From positions 248,001 through 312,000 of the forward strand of contig NZ_JAJAVG010000008.1 of assembly GCF_020531915.1 (NCBI RefSeq): 64,000 nt of DNA, written 5' to 3'. This DNA comes from Methylovorus mays. Its GTDB lineage: Bacteria; Pseudomonadota; Gammaproteobacteria; Burkholderiales; Methylophilaceae. Shown here piece after piece: positions 43,717 to 54,654 of this stretch. The position numbers and the translations under genes were made by a program. The notes under the pieces were generated by a model, which saw only the letters and a program-made list of their open reading frames with translations, ran no database searches and had not been told where the DNA came from. The stretch's first letter is position 1; each line of letters starts with the position of its first letter.

Positions 43717-44718
43717 ATGGATTATCATAGCGGGATTACGCAGGAGACCTTCGCAGTGCCCGATATTATTGTTGCCGCCCTATACAAATTTGCCCCGCTG
43801 GATGACTACCAAACCATGCAGCCCGGCTTGCTCGATCTATGTAACGCCCAAGGCCTGAAAGGCACATTGCTGCTCGCCGCCGAAGGCATTAATGGCACCG
43901 TCGCCGGTAGCCGTAAAGGCATAGATGCCATGCTCGCCTACCTGAAATCAGACCCACGCCTGGCTGATCTGGAGCATAAAGAATCCTTTGCCAACGAAAT
44001 GCCGTTTTACCGCATGAAAGTACGCCTGAAAAAAGAAATCGTCACCCTCGGCGTGCCTGGCATAGATCCCAACAAAAAAGTCGGCACCTATGTGAAGCCC
44101 GAAGACTGGAACGCGCTGATCAGCGACCCGGATGTCATCGTCATCGACACCCGCAACGATTACGAATACGACATCGGCACCTTTAAAAACGCGCTGGATC
44201 CGCACACCACCACCTTCCGGCAATTCCCCGAGTATGTCAGCCAGAACCTCGACCCCAGCAAACATAAAAAGGTCGCCATGTTCTGCACCGGCGGCATACG
44301 CTGTGAAAAAGCCAGCGCCTTCATGCTGGAGCAAGGCTTTGAGAACGTTTACCACCTGCAAGGCGGCATTCTCAAATACCTGGAAAACGTCCCCAAGGAA
44401 GAAAGCCTGTGGGAAGGCAAATGCTTTGTGTTTGATCAGCGCGTCGCCGTCGGCCATGGCCTGGCACTGAGCGAGTACGACCAGTGCTACGCCTGCCGCC
44501 ACCCGATCTCGCCCGAAGAAAAAGCATCCCCACACTACATGGCTGGCGTGTCTTGCCCGCACTGCTACGACAAAATCTCAGACGAGAAAAAAGCCCGCAT
44601 CCTGGAGCGGCAAAAGCAGATAGAGCTGGCAAAAAAACGCGGTGAAGCCCATATCGGCGACGCGGCCAAAACCAAGCTGGAGCAAATCAAGGCCAAGCCA
44701 GCAAAACAGGAAGGCTAA
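43717..44718 (+). CDS. trhO: tRNA uridine(34) hydroxylase TrhO (YceA, rhodanese family)
   Basis: 333 residues. N-terminal acylphosphatase-like YceA domain ([22 protein letters not shown]), then a rhodanese domain with [15 protein letters not shown] and catalytic Cys in [12 protein letters not shown] near 185-196, and a C-terminal zinc-like cysteine region ([14 protein letters not shown]). Adds the 5-hydroxyl to U34 of certain tRNAs. Complete. Confidence 0.95.
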   Translation: MDYHSGITQETFAVPDIIVAALYKFAPLDDYQTMQPGLLDLCNAQGLKGTLLLAAEGINGTVAGSRKGIDAMLAYLKSDPRLADLEHKESFANEMPFYRMKVRLKKEIVTLGVPGIDPNKKVGTYVKPEDWNALISDPDVIVIDTRNDYEYDIGTFKNALDPHTTTFRQFPEYVSQNLDPSKHKKVAMFCTGGIRCEKASAFMLEQGFENVYHLQGGILKYLENVPKEESLWEGKCFVFDQRVAVGHGLALSEYDQCYACRHPISPEEKASPHYMAGVSCPHCYDKISDEKKARILERQKQIELAKKRGEAHIGDAAKTKLEQIKAKPAKQEG

Positions 44719-44765
44719 GTTGATCACCCCCGGCAGATTGAGCAACCCAGCCGGGTAAATACAAA

Positions 44766-44800
44766 CGCCCCCTGAAACCTGGCATTCAGGTCAGGGGGCG
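44766..44800. terminator. Nested inverted repeat between trhO and the FlxA-like gene
   Basis: Outer arms CGCCCCCTGA / TCAGGGGGCG (10 bp, perfect) enclose a second hairpin CCTG...CAGG. On the minus strand it is followed by TTTGTATTT. Position between convergent genes suggests termination; the compound shape is unusual. Confidence 0.65.
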
Positions 44801-44843
44801 ATCCTTGTCAAGCTTGCTTATTCATCCACAAGCGTGGCGACTG

Positions 44844-45197
44844 TCAGACATACACATCCACGCCATCCCCCGTATCTTTCTGGCTAGCCTTCACCGTGGA
44901 AGACTCGACCATGCTTAGGGGATCCGCATCCTTATCCTTGTTTTTGCGCGCCTCCAGCTCAGCAATCTGCTGCAACACCATCTGAATTTTCTGCTCCAAC
45001 AGCTGCTGCATCTTCTTCTTGGCCTCGGGATCCATACTCGTATCCTGCGCCAAATCCTTCACCTGCTTGTACAACTCCTTGAGCTGCGCCTTCAGTTCCG
45101 CAATCGAAGGAGATGCACTGGCGGAGGATTTACTGCTGCTGGCAGACTGCGACACCGTCGAACTTGCCGGGCTTATATACATATCTGCTCTATCCAT
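44844..45197 (-). CDS. FlxA-like coiled-coil protein
   Basis: 117 residues, no signal peptide. A Ser/Ala-rich N-terminus (10-30), a predicted coiled coil at about 31-88 (IAELKAQLKELYKQVKDL and LLEQKIQMVLQQIAELEARK) and an acidic tail. The pattern is that of the FlxA-like family, whose E. coli founder is controlled by the flagellar sigma factor; function unknown. A start at Met6 is possible. No flagellar genes are adjacent. Confidence 0.75.
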   Translation of the reverse strand: MDRADMYISPASSTVSQSASSSKSSASASPSIAELKAQLKELYKQVKDLAQDTSMDPEAKKKMQQLLEQKIQMVLQQIAELEARKNKDKDADPLSMVESSTVKASQKDTGDGVDVYV

Positions 45198-45290
45198 TTA
45201 ACCAAGGCTCACTCTATTTATCGGTTTGCATTACCCAATCCTTTAATGCCTCAGCAGTATATAAAGCTGCCTGGCGCAGAACCACATAAA

Positions 45291-45773
45291 TCACGGCGTA
45301 GTAACCGGAGGCGCACTCGGGTCGCTCGTCACAGGTGGCGCACTGCCATCCGGTGATGTCACCGGCGGAGCACTCCGAATAGTAGACGTCGGGGGCACTG
45401 TTTTACCCGACACCGGCGGCGCGCTAGTCCCTGAGACGGGAGGCGCACTTGCTGGAGCCTGATTGGAAGGAGTGGCCTTTGGATTGGCAGGTGAAAAAGT
45501 ATCCGGTGAGGTAGAGTCTGTCCCGGGCGAACGCTGCGAGCCAGCAGGCGCAAAAGTATCGGGGGAAGAAGGCTCAGTACCCTGTTGAGTGCTTGCCCCC
45601 GTAGGGTCAACACTATTTGGCGAAGAGGGAGATGTCATTGGTGCCGGAGAAGTAGTCGTCCCTGTGCCAGCACCACTTCCACCAGATGGGGCCCCTGCCG
45701 CGCCACCGCCAGCTTGCAGGTGGGCGCCCCATATCAACATCATTGCAAAAGACCATATGCGAATCAACTTCAC
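45291..45773 (-). CDS. Secreted low-complexity Pro/Ser/Thr-rich repeat protein
   Basis: 160 residues. Signal peptide (IWSFAMMLIWGAHLQAGG) then a fully low-complexity mature part. Repeats: SSPDTFAPA and TSPDTFSPA, then five copies of APPVS/APPVT plus one VPPTS in the last 55 residues (SAPPVSG, SAPPVTSP, SAPPVTSD). No enzyme domain. Likely an extended periplasmic or surface linker-type protein, or a rapidly changing gene product; no homologue recognised. Codon use keeps the frame, and the opposite strand offers no better gene. Confidence 0.62.
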   Translation of the reverse strand: MKLIRIWSFAMMLIWGAHLQAGGGAAGAPSGGSGAGTGTTTSPAPMTSPSSPNSVDPTGASTQQGTEPSSPDTFAPAGSQRSPGTDSTSPDTFSPANPKATPSNQAPASAPPVSGTSAPPVSGKTVPPTSTIRSAPPVTSPDGSAPPVTSDPSAPPVTTP

Positions 45774-45988
45774 GCTTAGCTCCTTGAGGATTGGTTTCGT
45801 AAAAACTAAACCTGAAGCGGTTTGACGGGCATAAGCAGTTTACTGAAGTTGACGTCAGAAAGTTATTAGCACGAGAGAGACTTTTCACATCTAAATACAT
45901 TGATAAATGCCCGCCACTCTCTGCTGAGGCTTATTTACTTTCTCAAGCAAAAAAAGATTAGAAATAACGCCATTCCCTTAACCTTGAT
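45774..45988. other. Intergenic stretch left of the putative island
   Basis: About 215 bp, AT-rich, with no gene I can support and no clear terminator. Short open frames here have no ribosome sites or recognisable products. Confidence 0.6.
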
Positions 45989-46019
45989 GTGGCACCTCCG
46001 AGTCGAAACAACCAACGGA
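45989..46019 (-). repeat. Degenerate tRNA-3'-end-like sequence (possible att remnant)
   Basis: This stretch resembles the 3' part of the tRNA-Ile gene at 48200 in the same orientation. GAGTCGAA (T-loop region; 46000-46007 here, 48215-48222 in the tRNA) and CCAACGGA (anticodon arm; 46012-46019 here, 48230-48237) both match exactly, with a 4-nt instead of a 7-nt spacer. The left ends, TGGCACCTCC and TGGGCCTCCTC, also match partly. A second, decayed tRNA end is what the far boundary of a tRNA-integrated element would look like. Chance similarity to tRNA arms is possible. Confidence 0.45.
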
Positions 46020-46028
46020 GAACGATCT

Positions 46029-46589
46029 TTACTGTGTATTCGAAGATTGGATCAATATCTTAGCCATATCTTTTGCATGCCGAATAGCACCTTTGCGATC
46101 CCCTGAGATGCCTGAAATCGAGGCTCCTTCAATTATGAGCTGCAGTTGCATCGCTAAGGCATCCGAATTCTTCAGACCCGCTTTTTTTGCCATATGAGCA
46201 AGTTTGGCTTTTAGATCTCTAGAGAATTCTTGGGAGGTTTGATGCACGATGCTTTCAATCTCCGGAAATTCAACTGCGGCATTGATCGACGCAAACCCCC
46301 TAAAGTCCTTCTCAGCGATCATATCCAACAGTGAATTCACAAAGCTTTGCAAGTCAGCAGAAGCATTTTTTTCGTGGGGTATTTCCTCAATACGTTTCCA
46401 TAGTTTTGTATTGTGATCACGCAGATATTCAATAATCAAAAGTTCTTTTGACGTGAAATACTTATACAAGGTCACTTTGGCAATCTGAGCCTGAGCCACA
46501 ATCTTATCTACACTGGTCGAATTAATCCCCTGACGCGAAAATAGATCACTTGCCACATCGAGTATGTATTGGCGCATGCGTGCTGACAT
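46029..46589 (-). CDS. TetR-family transcriptional regulator
   Basis: 186 residues. N-terminal DNA-binding domain: ILDVASDLFSRQGINSTSVDKI then the recognition helix region IAKVTLYKYFTSKELL (about 36-51). The C-terminal part is all-helical ligand-binding and is not assignable. Its ATG overlaps the TAA of the upstream membrane-protein gene by one base (TAATG), so the two are coupled in translation. It probably binds the inverted repeat at 47463-47492 that controls this operon and the divergent cupin. Ligand unknown. Confidence 0.9.
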   Translation of the reverse strand: MSARMRQYILDVASDLFSRQGINSTSVDKIVAQAQIAKVTLYKYFTSKELLIIEYLRDHNTKLWKRIEEIPHEKNASADLQSFVNSLLDMIAEKDFRGFASINAAVEFPEIESIVHQTSQEFSRDLKAKLAHMAKKAGLKNSDALAMQLQLIIEGASISGISGDRKGAIRHAKDMAKILIQSSNTQ

Positions 46590-47413
46590 TATTTGCTCAT
46601 TCCTAAAACAATTTTTTGATTATTTTCTGTTTTACATTCCCTGGCCATGTATTTGTCATACCAGTTTAGAAAAGCATTCAGTTTTTCACTTTCATATGCA
46701 GATCTATCAGAAAAATTTGCGTTTACAACATTGATATACCCATTTACCCGATCTGGCGGCATGTTGATGAGTTGTGGCGCCGGACAAGCGCCTGTATCAA
46801 ATTTGTCCTTAAGGGCGATACTACGTCCCATTAAATCAGGACTCATCGTTGAATAACTTTTTGGCTCAACGAAACTTTGGGTTACCTGCAATTGATGCGG
46901 GCCTGTGGTTGAGGTTGAGTGTGGAATTGGTGCCAATAAAGTTATCATGAGACAAAGCATACCGGCTGATAATACGAAGCCCGGCATTGATGAGTACTGA
47001 ATTGCTCCAGAAGATTCAGATATGCGTACATCCATAATGCATTTAGCGGCATCACGAGCTTTGAGAAATGCACCAGAGCCTGGATGCCTGAGCTCCTCTG
47101 CGATGGCGCCCTGCACCAGTATTAGCATCTGCTCCACATAGATGGTTGGAGCATCAACCTTTGCTTTGTATGCTAATACAAGAAGATATGCAGGGAACTC
47201 CGGCCAGGAGTCAGCCAAAGGAATCTCAGGGGTGAAATTGTTAACGATGGTCTCACGTACACCAGGCGAGTTTAACCATATCTCCAAGCATGAGTATACG
47301 CACAGTAGCTTAGCTGCTGGTGAACATGCACTACTCTCAATCAGATAAAATAAGCTCGTACTATCAGCTTTCAGCATTCCTTCAAATCCAATCAAAGAGT
47401 TAACCTCTGTCAT
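46589..47413 (-). CDS. Unrecognised single-pass membrane protein, co-operonic with TetR
   Basis: 274 residues; I recognise no family. Residues 1-140 are soluble and helix-rich with several Cys (30, 38, 42, 125). One hydrophobic segment (FVLSAGMLCLMITLLAPIP, about 146-164) is followed by about 110 hydrophilic residues with two more Cys (in TGACPAP and RECKTEN). Topology is likely N-in, C-out, giving a cytoplasmic domain and a periplasmic one that may hold a disulfide. First gene of the operon with the TetR gene, and divergent from a secreted cupin; together they may sense or handle one compound. AT-rich codon use suggests transfer. Confidence 0.72.
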   Translation of the reverse strand: MTEVNSLIGFEGMLKADSTSLFYLIESSACSPAAKLLCVYSCLEIWLNSPGVRETIVNNFTPEIPLADSWPEFPAYLLVLAYKAKVDAPTIYVEQMLILVQGAIAEELRHPGSGAFLKARDAAKCIMDVRISESSGAIQYSSMPGFVLSAGMLCLMITLLAPIPHSTSTTGPHQLQVTQSFVEPKSYSTMSPDLMGRSIALKDKFDTGACPAPQLINMPPDRVNGYINVVNANFSDRSAYESEKLNAFLNWYDKYMARECKTENNQKIVLGMSK

Positions 47414-47451
47414 TCGTAAGATTAATAAATTTAACTAGCAAAATCAAAACA

Positions 47452-47492
47452 TACTGTTTAGTATATAAATGTACTATTTAGTACATTTATAT
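47452..47492. promoter_or_regulatory. Operator cluster between divergent membrane-protein and cupin genes
   Basis: Two near-identical 12-mers, TACTGTTTAGTA (47452-47463) and TACTATTTAGTA (47472-47483), lie exactly 20 bp apart and are each partly palindromic (TACT...AGTA). The second lies at the centre of a perfect 14-bp inverted repeat with a 2-nt spacer: arms 47463-47476 and 47479-47492. This is well placed to let the TetR protein control both directions. Confidence 0.75.
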
Positions 47493-47541
47493 CAACAGGG
47501 TGTGCTGTATCCACATCTACTTTTACCAGAAGGAGTCTGTC

Positions 47542-48021
47542 ATGAAGGCAGTATGGTTGATTTGCGGTCTACTTTTCAGCTTTGTAGCGAATGCCCAAGA
47601 TTCGATTGAGCGTATGTATGCACAGAAAATGGAATCTTTTCGATCTGCGGACCTACAGTGGAAGGATGAACCCATTCTGCCTAAAGGAGCTAAGAGCGTT
47701 CTGCTGGTGGGCGATCCCACAAAAGCTGGAGTATTTATTGTTCGATTGAAGTTTCCCGCACATTATCCCATTCCCGCTCACACTCATCCTTTTACAGAAG
47801 TCATTACCGTGCTCAAAGGCAAGCTTGGAAACGGAATGGGAAATAAACTAAACAAGAAGCACGGTGAAATATTGAATGTAGGGGACAGCTTTGTATTACC
47901 CACTGATCATGCCCATTACGTTTGGACAGAAGATGAAGAGACAGAAGTCGAGCTAATAGCAACCGGCCCTTGGGATATTACATATATTGATCCCAAAGAC
48001 GATCCAAGAAAAACCAAATAA
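47542..48021 (+). CDS. Secreted cupin-domain protein
   Basis: 159 residues from ATG 47542, with AGGAG 7 bp upstream; the longer in-frame start at 47500 would spoil the signal peptide. Signal sequence MKAVWLICGLLFSFVANAQ. One cupin barrel: motif 1 with His80, His82 and Glu86 (PAHTHPFTEV), motif 2 VGDSFVLPTDHAHYVW with His123/His125. A metal site is therefore likely. The reaction is unknown; periplasmic small cupins include dioxygenases, isomerases and binding proteins. Divergent from the membrane-protein/TetR operon with a shared operator. Confidence 0.85.
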   Translation: MKAVWLICGLLFSFVANAQDSIERMYAQKMESFRSADLQWKDEPILPKGAKSVLLVGDPTKAGVFIVRLKFPAHYPIPAHTHPFTEVITVLKGKLGNGMGNKLNKKHGEILNVGDSFVLPTDHAHYVWTEDEETEVELIATGPWDITYIDPKDDPRKTK

Positions 48022-48057
48022 CGCGCAGCCCAACTCCAATAGGACTGAAGCCTTACT

Positions 48058-48159
48058 ATGACTATGCGATATGCGCACTTATCTCCGGATCATCTTGAAG
48101 AGGCAAGGCGATTGAACCAATTGCTCTTTTGGGCCGTTGAACCTTCGTTGAACCTTTAA
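48058..48159 (+). pseudogene. C-terminal remnant of a tyrosine recombinase (phage-type integrase)
   Basis: Translates to MTMRYAHLSPDHLEEARRLN and on to LNL before TAA. This is the conserved end of tyrosine integrases, with the catalytic Tyr in MRYAHLSP. The frame is closed upstream by TGA at 48046, so only about 37 codons survive and the catalytic Arg and His are gone. It ends 41 bp from the 3' end of tRNA-Ile, the usual site for such integrases. Confidence 0.85.
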
Positions 48160-48160
48160 T

Positions 48161-48199
48161 AAAAAAGGGGTTACGAATTATCGTAACCCCTTGATTTTT

Positions 48200-48200
<1 letters not shown>
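48161..48200. terminator. Bidirectional terminator between integrase remnant and tRNA-Ile
   Basis: AAGGGGTTACGA / TCGTAACCCCTT perfect 12-bp stem with ATTA loop; A6 on one side and GATTTTTT on the other. For the minus-strand tRNA it lies directly after CCA. Confidence 0.93.
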
Positions 48201-48278
<78 letters not shown>

Positions 48279-48292
48279 TGTAACTTAGGCGT

Positions 48293-50209
<1,917 letters not shown>

Positions 50210-50275
50210 GCTTGACCTCAAATCCATTAAACCTGTTAAATGCGGTTACGGAAAAACCCGGCATTATACCTTAAA

Positions 50276-52030
50276 TCACGACCTATTTTTAGTCGCGCCT
50301 ACCATCGCTTTCAGTAATTCCTTTTCCTGCTCGGTCATCTCACTGATTTTCTTTTCCTGCATGCGCGCCAGTAAAGTTTTGCCTTGTCGCTCGGCGTACA
50401 TATCCCTTAATTGCTTGCGCGCGCCCTCAAATTCAAGGGAGTAATCGACTTGCTCATCCAACAAATGAATCTCGCGCTCCAGCTCGCGCATCAGCCTGGC
50501 GTCCACCCGATTTTGCAATTGCAGCAACAAGCCTGCAGGCTTTGCACTCGGGTAGGCGATCGCGGCTTCCAGCGCGTGTTTTACCAGGGCATCTTCTTCA
50601 CTCTCATGCAGAACCCATGCCAAGTCATCGGGGCTCACCAGCGCGGGCTGCATCAGCACCATCAACACAAAGCGGCGCTGCAATGAGAGCGTGCTGCGTG
50701 TCTGCCGTGGCTGGCTGCGACGGGGGCGCTGCACCTCGGGCAAGCGGATCATGCTGCGCATTTCTTCATCCGAAAGCCCGGCCAATTCAGCCACGCGCTT
50801 GCGCAATAACAGTGCAAGCCGCGGTGCCTGTATCTGCGCGAGAATGGGTTCTGCCTCATTCAAAAAGCGCACCTTGTCTTCCTGCGATTGCAGTCCGTTA
50901 TCTTCACTCAAATGCTGTATGAGGTATTGCGACAAGGGCAATGCGCTTTGCATTGCCGCCTCAAAGGCTTCTTTGCCGTATTCACGCACATAGCTGTCCG
51001 GGTCATGCTCGGCCGGCAAAAACAGAAAGCTTAATCGCAAGCCATCCGTCAGCGCTGGCAAGGCATTCATGGCAGCGCGCCAGGCAGCTTTACGGCCGGC
51101 GGCATCGCCATCAAAACAAAACACGATTTCGTCCGTCTGCCGCATGAGCTTGGTGATGTGAACCGGCGTAGTAGCGGTGCCCAAGGCAGCGACGGCATAC
51201 TCAATACCATATTGGGCCAGCGCAACCACATCCATATAGCCCTCCACCACCAGCACACGCCCTGCATCGCGAATCGCACGACGGGCCAGAAAAAGGCCAT
51301 ATAACTCCTGACCCTTCTGAAACAAAGGAGTTTCGGGAGAATTCAGGTATTTGGGGCCATCATCGTCACCTTCAGTACCCAGCACCCGACCACCAAAGCC
51401 TATCACCTGGCCTTTTTGATCATGGATTGGGAACATGACGCGATCCCGAAAACGGTCATAGCGCCGCCCTTGCTCGTTTTCAATGACCAGCCCGATGGAC
51501 TTCAACACATCGTCCTGATAATCACTGAACACTTCCTGCAAATTTTGCCAGCCGGATGGGGCATAGCCCATCTGAAACCTGGCGGCAATCTGGCCACTTA
51601 ATCCGCGCCCTTTCAAATATTCAATGGCGCGCTGGGATTTCTTGAGCTCGCCACGGTAATACAACACGGCCTGCTGCATGGCTTCCACCATGCCGGGCAC
51701 GGCTTTTTTCTGGGGAGCATCCGCATCGCGCTCACGCGTCTCTTGCGGCACGATCATCCCCACTTGCTTGGCCAGCTCGTTGATCGCTTCCACAAAGCTG
51801 AGGCCTTGATACTCCATCACAAATCCGATGGCAGAGCCGTGCGCCCCACAACCAAAGCAGTGATAAAACTGTTTGGTGGGACTTACCGTAAATGAGGGTG
51901 ATTTTTCGTTATGAAAGGGGCAGCAGGCAGAATAGTTGGCCCCGGCTTTTTTGAGCGGGACACTACGGTCGATGACATCGACGATATCAACGCGATTGAG
52001 CAACTCTTGGATAAACGACTCAGGAATCAT
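50276..52030 (-). CDS. dnaG: DNA primase DnaG
   Basis: 584 residues. N-terminal zinc-binding domain (CPFHNEKSPSF, CFGCGAHG), TOPRIM core with VVEGYMDVVAL and FCFDGDAAGRKA, and a C-terminal DnaB-interaction domain. Synthesises RNA primers for replication. Complete. Confidence 0.98.
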   Translation of the reverse strand: MIPESFIQELLNRVDIVDVIDRSVPLKKAGANYSACCPFHNEKSPSFTVSPTKQFYHCFGCGAHGSAIGFVMEYQGLSFVEAINELAKQVGMIVPQETRERDADAPQKKAVPGMVEAMQQAVLYYRGELKKSQRAIEYLKGRGLSGQIAARFQMGYAPSGWQNLQEVFSDYQDDVLKSIGLVIENEQGRRYDRFRDRVMFPIHDQKGQVIGFGGRVLGTEGDDDGPKYLNSPETPLFQKGQELYGLFLARRAIRDAGRVLVVEGYMDVVALAQYGIEYAVAALGTATTPVHITKLMRQTDEIVFCFDGDAAGRKAAWRAAMNALPALTDGLRLSFLFLPAEHDPDSYVREYGKEAFEAAMQSALPLSQYLIQHLSEDNGLQSQEDKVRFLNEAEPILAQIQAPRLALLLRKRVAELAGLSDEEMRSMIRLPEVQRPRRSQPRQTRSTLSLQRRFVLMVLMQPALVSPDDLAWVLHESEEDALVKHALEAAIAYPSAKPAGLLLQLQNRVDARLMRELEREIHLLDEQVDYSLEFEGARKQLRDMYAERQGKTLLARMQEKKISEMTEQEKELLKAMVGATKNRS

Positions 52031-52097
52031 TTAAAGACAATCAGCACCCAAAAACCGTAATGCAGAAATCATAGCCTAAACCCATTCCATTAAAAGC

Positions 52098-52123
52098 AAA
52101 AAAGGAGCCAAAGCTCCTTTTTT
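52098..52123. terminator. Intrinsic terminator between yqeY and dnaG
   Basis: AAAAAAGGAGC / GCTCCTTTTTT, 11-bp stem with CAAA loop. It divides rpsU-yqeY from dnaG-rpoD, giving more ribosomal protein than primase, as in E. coli. Confidence 0.92.
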
Positions 52124-52143
52124 AAATTACCAAGCTGTCAGGG

Positions 52144-52590
52144 TCAGGCACTTAATCTGGATTTGATCAACCCGGATATCTTGCCCATGTCGGCGCGGCC
52201 TACAACCAGCGGCTTCACCGCGGCCATGACCTTGCCCATATCCTTGATGCCAGATGCGGATGTCTCCGTCACCACCTGCTCAAGTATCGCCTTGATCTCG
52301 TCTTCGGTCAGCGCTTGTGGCAGATACTCCTGCAGCACGCTTACTTCAAACTTCTCGACATCTGCCAGATCATGCCGATTGGCTGCCTCGTACTGGGAAA
52401 TGGAGTCGCGACGCTGCTTCAGCATCTTTTCAATCGCCTCGATGACTTGCATGTCATCAAGCTCGATGCGTTCATCCACTTCGCGCTGCTTGATAGCAGC
52501 CTGCAACAGACGAATGGCACCCAGTCGCGCGCTATCTTTGGCACGCATAGCCGACTTCATATCCTCGCTAATGCGAACCTTCAACGACAC
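52144..52590 (-). CDS. yqeY: GatB/YqeY domain protein
   Basis: 148 residues from the GTG at 52590, chosen because GGGAG is 7 bp upstream and the resulting SLKVRISEDMKSAMRAKD matches the family start. Related to the tail domain of the GatB subunit of tRNA amidotransferase; contains PLVVGRADMGKISGLIK at the end. May bind tRNA; precise role unknown. Between rpsU and dnaG. Confidence 0.93.
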   Translation of the reverse strand: MSLKVRISEDMKSAMRAKDSARLGAIRLLQAAIKQREVDERIELDDMQVIEAIEKMLKQRRDSISQYEAANRHDLADVEKFEVSVLQEYLPQALTEDEIKAILEQVVTETSASGIKDMGKVMAAVKPLVVGRADMGKISGLIKSRLSA

Positions 52591-52673
52591 AACAGTCACT
52601 CCCTATAAACCAGTACAACCAATGCTACACAGCACACTATAAAACTCATAGCCGAATATACGGCCCAAGAATC

Positions 52674-52886
52674 TTAGTAGAGCTTAGGTGCCAGAGTCTG
52701 GTTGCGAATACGACGATAGTGACGCTTAACAGCAGCTGCAGCCTTGCGCTTGCGCTCCCAGGTAGGCTTCTCGTAGAACTCGCGAGCACGCAAGTCGGTC
52801 AACAGACCAGTTTTTTCAATCATGCGCTTGAAGCGGCGGAGAGCCACGTCAAACGGCTCGTTTTCTTTAACACGTACGCTGGACAT
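52674..52886 (-). CDS. rpsU: 30S ribosomal protein S21
   Basis: 70 residues, standard length. Starts [21 protein letters not shown] and ends in basic [16 protein letters not shown] upstream of ATG. Needed for translation initiation on the small subunit. First gene of the macromolecular synthesis operon, divergent from tsaD. Confidence 0.98.
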   Translation of the reverse strand: MSSVRVKENEPFDVALRRFKRMIEKTGLLTDLRAREFYEKPTWERKRKAAAAVKRHYRRIRNQTLAPKLY

Positions 52887-53019
52887 TAGATCACTTTCCT
52901 TGAGAAAGGGCGAAAAAGTCTGCTATTCTAGCGGCACATTCCGGTTTTATCAATCGTTATATTGTATTTTTGCCTCAATCTCAGCCCCTTATCCCAGCGT
53001 ACTGCAAGCCCAGCCCACT

Positions 53020-54054
53020 ATGATTATCCTCGGCATTGAATCCTCCTGCGACGAAACCGGCATTGCCCTGTATGACCAGGAGCATGGCCTATTGGCCCAT
53101 GCGCTTCACTCGCAGATAGATATGCATGCCGAGTACGGCGGCGTGGTACCCGAGCTGGCATCGCGCGACCATGTGCGCCGCACATTGCCGCTCATACAAC
53201 GCGTGCTGGATGAAGCCAAACTGACGCTGGCGGATATTGGTGGCATTGCTTACACGCAAGGCCCTGGCCTGGCTGGCGCGCTTCTGGTCGGCACCAGCAT
53301 TGCCGAATCACTGGCGTTCACCCTCAATGTACCCACCGTAGGCGTGCATCACCTTGAAGGCCATTTGCTGGCTCCGTTGCTGGAAGCCAATCCACCTGCA
53401 TTTCCGTTTGTAGCTCTGCTGGTTTCTGGCGGCCACACGCAATTGATGCGCGTAGGCGGCATAGGCGATTACACCTTGCTGGGCGATACGCTGGATGATG
53501 CAGCAGGCGAAGCTTTCGACAAAACGGCCAAACTGCTGGGCCTGAGTTACCCTGGTGGCCCGGCAGTATCGCGCCTGGCAGACCGCGGCACGCCAGGACG
53601 TTTCAAACTACCGCGCCCCATGCTGAACAGTGGCGATCTTAACTTCAGCTTCAGCGGACTTAAAACCGCGGTATTGACCCTGGTAAATGACCACAGCAAT
53701 GCCGACGGCATATTGGATGAGCGGACCAAGGCAGATATTGCGCTGGAATTTCAGGAAGCCGTCACGGAAGTATTGACCGCCAAATGCATGGCCGCTTTGC
53801 GCGAGACTGGGCTGGATCAACTGGTGGTTTCTGGCGGCGTAGGCGCCAACAGGCAGTTGCGCGAAAAACTCACGCGCGCCACCAAACGACGTTTATGCCA
53901 TGTGCACTACCCGCGCTTGGAATTCTGCACCGACAATGGCGCCATGATTGCCTTCGCTGGCGCCATGCGCATGCAACACGAGAGCAATGGCGACCATGGT
54001 TTCAGCGTGCGCCCCCGCTGGGATCTTGCCAGCTTGCAGCGCCCACCCGCCTGA
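53020..54054 (+). CDS. tsaD: tRNA N6-adenosine threonylcarbamoyltransferase TsaD
   Basis: 344 residues from ATG 53020; the frame is open further upstream but [14 protein letters not shown] is the family N-terminus. Metal-binding [10 protein letters not shown] near 111-120, GGHTQL, and the ATPase-like [13 protein letters not shown]. Makes t6A37 in ANN-decoding tRNAs with TsaB, TsaC and TsaE. Divergent from rpsU as in E. coli. Confidence 0.98.
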   Translation: MIILGIESSCDETGIALYDQEHGLLAHALHSQIDMHAEYGGVVPELASRDHVRRTLPLIQRVLDEAKLTLADIGGIAYTQGPGLAGALLVGTSIAESLAFTLNVPTVGVHHLEGHLLAPLLEANPPAFPFVALLVSGGHTQLMRVGGIGDYTLLGDTLDDAAGEAFDKTAKLLGLSYPGGPAVSRLADRGTPGRFKLPRPMLNSGDLNFSFSGLKTAVLTLVNDHSNADGILDERTKADIALEFQEAVTEVLTAKCMAALRETGLDQLVVSGGVGANRQLREKLTRATKRRLCHVHYPRLEFCTDNGAMIAFAGAMRMQHESNGDHGFSVRPRWDLASLQRPPA

Positions 54055-54063
54055 GCTTAAAGG

Positions 54064-54654
54064 CTATTTTTTGCCGAACCCTGCTTCGGTACCCGCCAGC
54101 AACTTGCTGATATTGCTGCGATGGCGCCAGATCAGGAGCAGGGCCAGCACTAGTGCAGTCCATACATAACTCTCGCTTGGCAATAGGTACCACGCATACA
54201 GCGGCGCCATCGATGCTGCGACCAATGCCGCCAACGAGGAATACCGCCAGATGGCAAACACAAGCGCCCAAGTCACCAGCACCGCCAGCCCCAACCAGCC
54301 CGAAAATGCCAGCAGCACACCCAGTGCCGTTGCTACGCCCTTGCCGCCCTTGAAACCGTAATACACGGGGTAAAGGTGGCCGATGAACACTGCCAGCGCA
54401 ACAAGACACACCATCTCTGCATTCAACCCCCACTGCTGCGCCACGAAGACTGCAATCCAGCCTTTGGCCGCATCGCCCAGCAGGGTAAGCAGCGCTGCCA
54501 GCTTTTTACCGCTGCGCAATACATTGGTCGCCCCCGGATTGCCTGAACCAACCGTGCGCGGGTCGGGCAAACCAAACAGCTTGCTGATGACAATGCCAAA
54601 CGAAACTGAACCCAGCAAATAGGCTGCCAGAATAAAAGCGCTATCAATCATCAT
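54064..54654 (-). CDS. plsY: Glycerol-3-phosphate acyltransferase PlsY
   Basis: 196 residues, about five transmembrane helices. Motifs: [27 protein letters not shown] (binding loop) and [13 protein letters not shown] (catalytic). Transfers acyl from acyl-phosphate to glycerol 3-phosphate, the first step of phospholipid synthesis. Convergent with tsaD, 9-bp gap. Confidence 0.97.
   Translation of the reverse strand: MMIDSAFILAAYLLGSVSFGIVISKLFGLPDPRTVGSGNPGATNVLRSGKKLAALLTLLGDAAKGWIAVFVAQQWGLNAEMVCLVALAVFIGHLYPVYYGFKGGKGVATALGVLLAFSGWLGLAVLVTWALVFAIWRYSSLAALVAASMAPLYAWYLLPSESYVWTALVLALLLIWRHRSNISKLLAGTEAGFGKK

Noticed and set aside
45613-45900. Minus-strand open frame overlapping the secreted repeat protein
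   Set aside because: Trp/Arg-rich translation with no ribosome site; the other frame has a proper signal peptide.
45900-46106. Small plus-strand open frame across the tRNA-like fragment
   Set aside because: Overlaps the end of the TetR gene and has no ribosome site or recognisable product.
52822-53019. N-terminal extension of tsaD
   Set aside because: Overlaps rpsU on the other strand and precedes the clear TsaD start MIILGIESS.
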